Source: Halanaerobiales bacterium | GTDB lineage: Bacteria; Bacillota; Halanaerobiia; Halanaerobiales; DTU029 | DNA length: 64,000 nucleotides | Assembly (NCBI GenBank): GCA_029981855.1 | Contig: JARRCS010000010.1 | Location: forward strand, 1 to 64,000 | Reading direction: 5' to 3' | Notes under the pieces: generated by a model | Seen by the model: the letters and a program-made list of their open reading frames with translations, nothing else | What the model was told of the DNA's origin: nothing | Database searches by the model: none | Program-made: the position numbers and the translations under genes | In this document: piece by piece, positions 62,971 through 64,000 of the stretch | Numbering within the stretch: the first letter of the stretch is position 1 | Layout of the letters: every line of letters begins with the position of its first letter

Positions 62971-63003
62971 AAAAAACCTGTTTGTCTCTCCGGACAAACA
63001 GGT
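62971..63003 (-). terminator. Terminator of spoVS
   Basis: Minus-strand CCTGTTTGTC/GACAAACAGG with 6-nt loop, followed by six T. Confidence 0.88.
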
Positions 63004-63021
63004 CAATTTTTTTCGATTTAC

Positions 63022-63282
63022 CTATCTAGGTTCTACAATTAATTTAATTGCCGTCCTTTCCTCGCCATCAATCTCAATATCCGTAAAAGCGGGAATACAA
63101 ATAAGGTCAATACCACTGGGAGCTACAAACCCTCTAGCAATCGCTACTGCCTTAATACCTTGGTTTAGAGCCCCAGCCCCAATCGCCTGCAGTTCAGCAC
63201 TTCCTCTTTCTCTTAACACTCCTGCTAGTGCACCTGCAACCTTGTTGGGGCTTGATTTTGCTGATACCTTTAATACTTCCAT
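63022..63282 (-). CDS. spoVS: Stage V sporulation protein S
   Basis: 86 aa, Alba-like nucleic-acid-binding fold. EVLKVSAKSSPNKVAGALAG and IGAGALNQGIKAVAIARGFV are diagnostic. Required for late sporulation steps in Bacillus; binds nucleic acid. Start after AAGGAGG. The leader contains a GC-rich structured segment and a terminator-like hairpin. Confidence 0.97.
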   Translation of the reverse strand: MEVLKVSAKSSPNKVAGALAGVLRERGSAELQAIGAGALNQGIKAVAIARGFVAPSGIDLICIPAFTDIEIDGEERTAIKLIVEPR

Positions 63283-63371
63283 GTTAGTAAAAAACCTCCT
63301 TGTATTGTTAAAATTAAACTACTCATATATAATTATATTAGTCATTCGTAAATAAATTCCTGCTTAAATAA

Positions 63372-63488
63372 CAAAAAAATTCAAAAACTTTTTGAATATA
63401 TTTCCTTTACCCTGACTATTTTCTCCGTTAGCCCGGTGGTATCATTAATTCTAGCCAAAGGGCCCGCCAGCTGGCAAACCCCTGAACC
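63372..63488 (-). ncRNA. Candidate leader/small RNA between rny and spoVS
   Basis: Read on the minus strand, a GC-rich segment (63488-63421, more than half G+C in AT-rich surroundings) contains GCCAGCTGGC, GGGCCC and GATACCACCGGGCTAACGG. About 45 nt later comes ATTCAAAAAGTTTTTGAAT plus seven T (63397-63372), a terminator-like hairpin, and then spoVS. It could be a cis-regulatory RNA or a short transcript. No riboswitch family I know matches. Confidence 0.45.
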
Positions 63489-63514
63489 AAAAAAGGGCTC
63501 CTTGTTAGGAGCCC
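63489..63514 (-). terminator. Terminator of rny
   Basis: Minus-strand GGGCTCCT-AACA-AGGAGCCC followed by six T, 12 bases after the rny stop. Confidence 0.88.
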
Positions 63515-63526
63515 GAGTTTTCTTCC

Positions 63527-64000
63527 TTATTTAGCATATTCTATTGACCTTATCTCTCTAATGACAACAACCTTAATCTGCCCGGGGTATTCCAGATTTT
63601 CTTCAATTTTATAGGAAAGGTCTCTGGCCAGTTTGGCTGCTTTTGCATCATCAACCTTATCAGATTCAACAATAACTCTGATCTCTCTACCAGCCTGAAT
63701 AGCGTATGCCTTATCAACACCCTGGAAATTCCTGGCGATATCTTCCAGCTCTTCAAGGCGTTTGATATAAGCTTCCAGCGTTTCCCGTCTAGCTCCAGGT
63801 CTGGCAGCAGAAATAGCATCTGCAGCAGAGACTAATACAGCCTCTATTGATTGGAATTCAATATCGCCGTGATGAGCAGCAATAGTATGAACAACCTTAT
63901 CTGACTCACCGTATTTACGTGCAATATCGACTCCTATCTTTACATGAGGCCCTTCAACCTCATGGTCTATTGCCTTCCCGATATCATGAAGTAATCCGCC
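63527..64000 (-). CDS. rny: Ribonuclease Y, C-terminal part (cut by window edge)
   Basis: 157 codons visible. Membrane-anchored endoribonuclease that initiates mRNA decay; the N-terminal helix, coiled coil and KH domain lie outside the window. Seen here is the HD domain end: [44 protein letters not shown], and the terminal [20 protein letters not shown]. The rny-(ymdB)-spoVS neighbourhood is typical; ymdB is absent between them here. Confidence 0.95.
   Translation of the reverse strand, partial: GGLLHDIGKAIDHEVEGPHVKIGVDIARKYGESDKVVHTIAAHHGDIEFQSIEAVLVSAADAISAARPGARRETLEAYIKRLEELEDIARNFQGVDKAYAIQAGREIRVIVESDKVDDAKAAKLARDLSYKIEENLEYPGQIKVVVIREIRSIEYAK

Noticed and set aside
63421-63488. Known riboswitch (c-di-GMP-I, ZTP, SAM) before spoVS
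   Set aside because: Single short matches such as ACCACCGGG occur, but the required motifs are absent or in the wrong order.

Overview
The window looks like a chromosome segment of a low-GC, anaerobic, spore-forming, diderm Firmicute, most likely of the order Halanaerobiales; this is inferred from gene content, since no rRNA or tRNA is visible. Sporulation-type genes (spoVK, spoVS, spmA, spmB, a SleB-like hydrolase) occur beside outer-membrane-type machinery (ExbB, ExbD, TonB, an SLH/coiled-coil protein). LL-diaminopimelate aminotransferase, a Thermotoga/archaea-type serine operon, Ktr K+ transport and the miaB-mutS-mutL-miaA-hfq block fit a clostridial relative.

Layout. 1-0.5 kb: start of an IS21-type transposase cut by the window edge. 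0.7-10.6 kb: plus-strand single genes (FAH-family hydrolase, a giant double DUF445 membrane protein, DUF4236/TPR protein, flavin-reductase-like protein, DJ-1/PfpI, ABC-class ATPase, nitroreductase). 10.6-11.0 kb: non-coding region with four exact DnaA boxes and a perfect 20-bp hairpin. 11-13.2 kb: divergent SOS pair yneA-like/lexA, then a family-4 uracil-DNA glycosylase. 13.2-16 kb: SsuABC/TauABC-type importer. 16-17 kb: PHP phosphatase. 17.3-20 kb: serine biosynthesis pair. 20-23 kb: TPR protein, dapL, dapF, hfq. 23.2-25.6 kb: spoVK with a GTPase and two membrane proteins. 25.8-32.7 kb: miaA, mutL, mutS, miaB. 32.9-37.6 kb: a complete branched-chain amino-acid (Liv) ABC importer. 37.9-41.3 kb: KtrA-type regulator with two KtrB-type channels.

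41.5-47.4 kb is the most accessory-looking part: a GT2-sulfotransferase fusion, a Ser/Thr-rich CalY/TasA-like protein without signal peptide, a GT2, two paralogous GT4 glycosyltransferases and a SPOCS-like protein. The CalY-like and SPOCS-like proteins both begin MAFTA. I infer a locus that makes and glycosylates a mother-cell or spore-surface protein. It is followed by a 20-codon ORF with a strong ribosome site, its own promoter and terminator, and an SOS-box-like operator.

47.6-52.1 kb: a divergent type IIA topoisomerase pair whose A subunit lacks a recognisable GyrA box. 52.3-57.9 kb: an envelope block (SleB-like hydrolase, SLH/coiled-coil protein, cohesin-like secreted protein, TonB, ExbD, ExbB). 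58-64 kb: PHP phosphoesterase plus an untracked 57-aa protein, spmB, spmA, an IS110-family element with a candidate bridge RNA, an M19 dipeptidase, spoVS and the end of rny. A dispersed palindromic repeat (arm AACTGCAAATAGATGTT) occurs in at least five intergenic places.

The least explained signals are the DnaA-box/hairpin region at 10.6-10.9 kb, the signal-less CalY/glycosyltransferase locus, the SOS-box 20-aa ORF, the palindromic repeat family and a GC-rich leader RNA between rny and spoVS.
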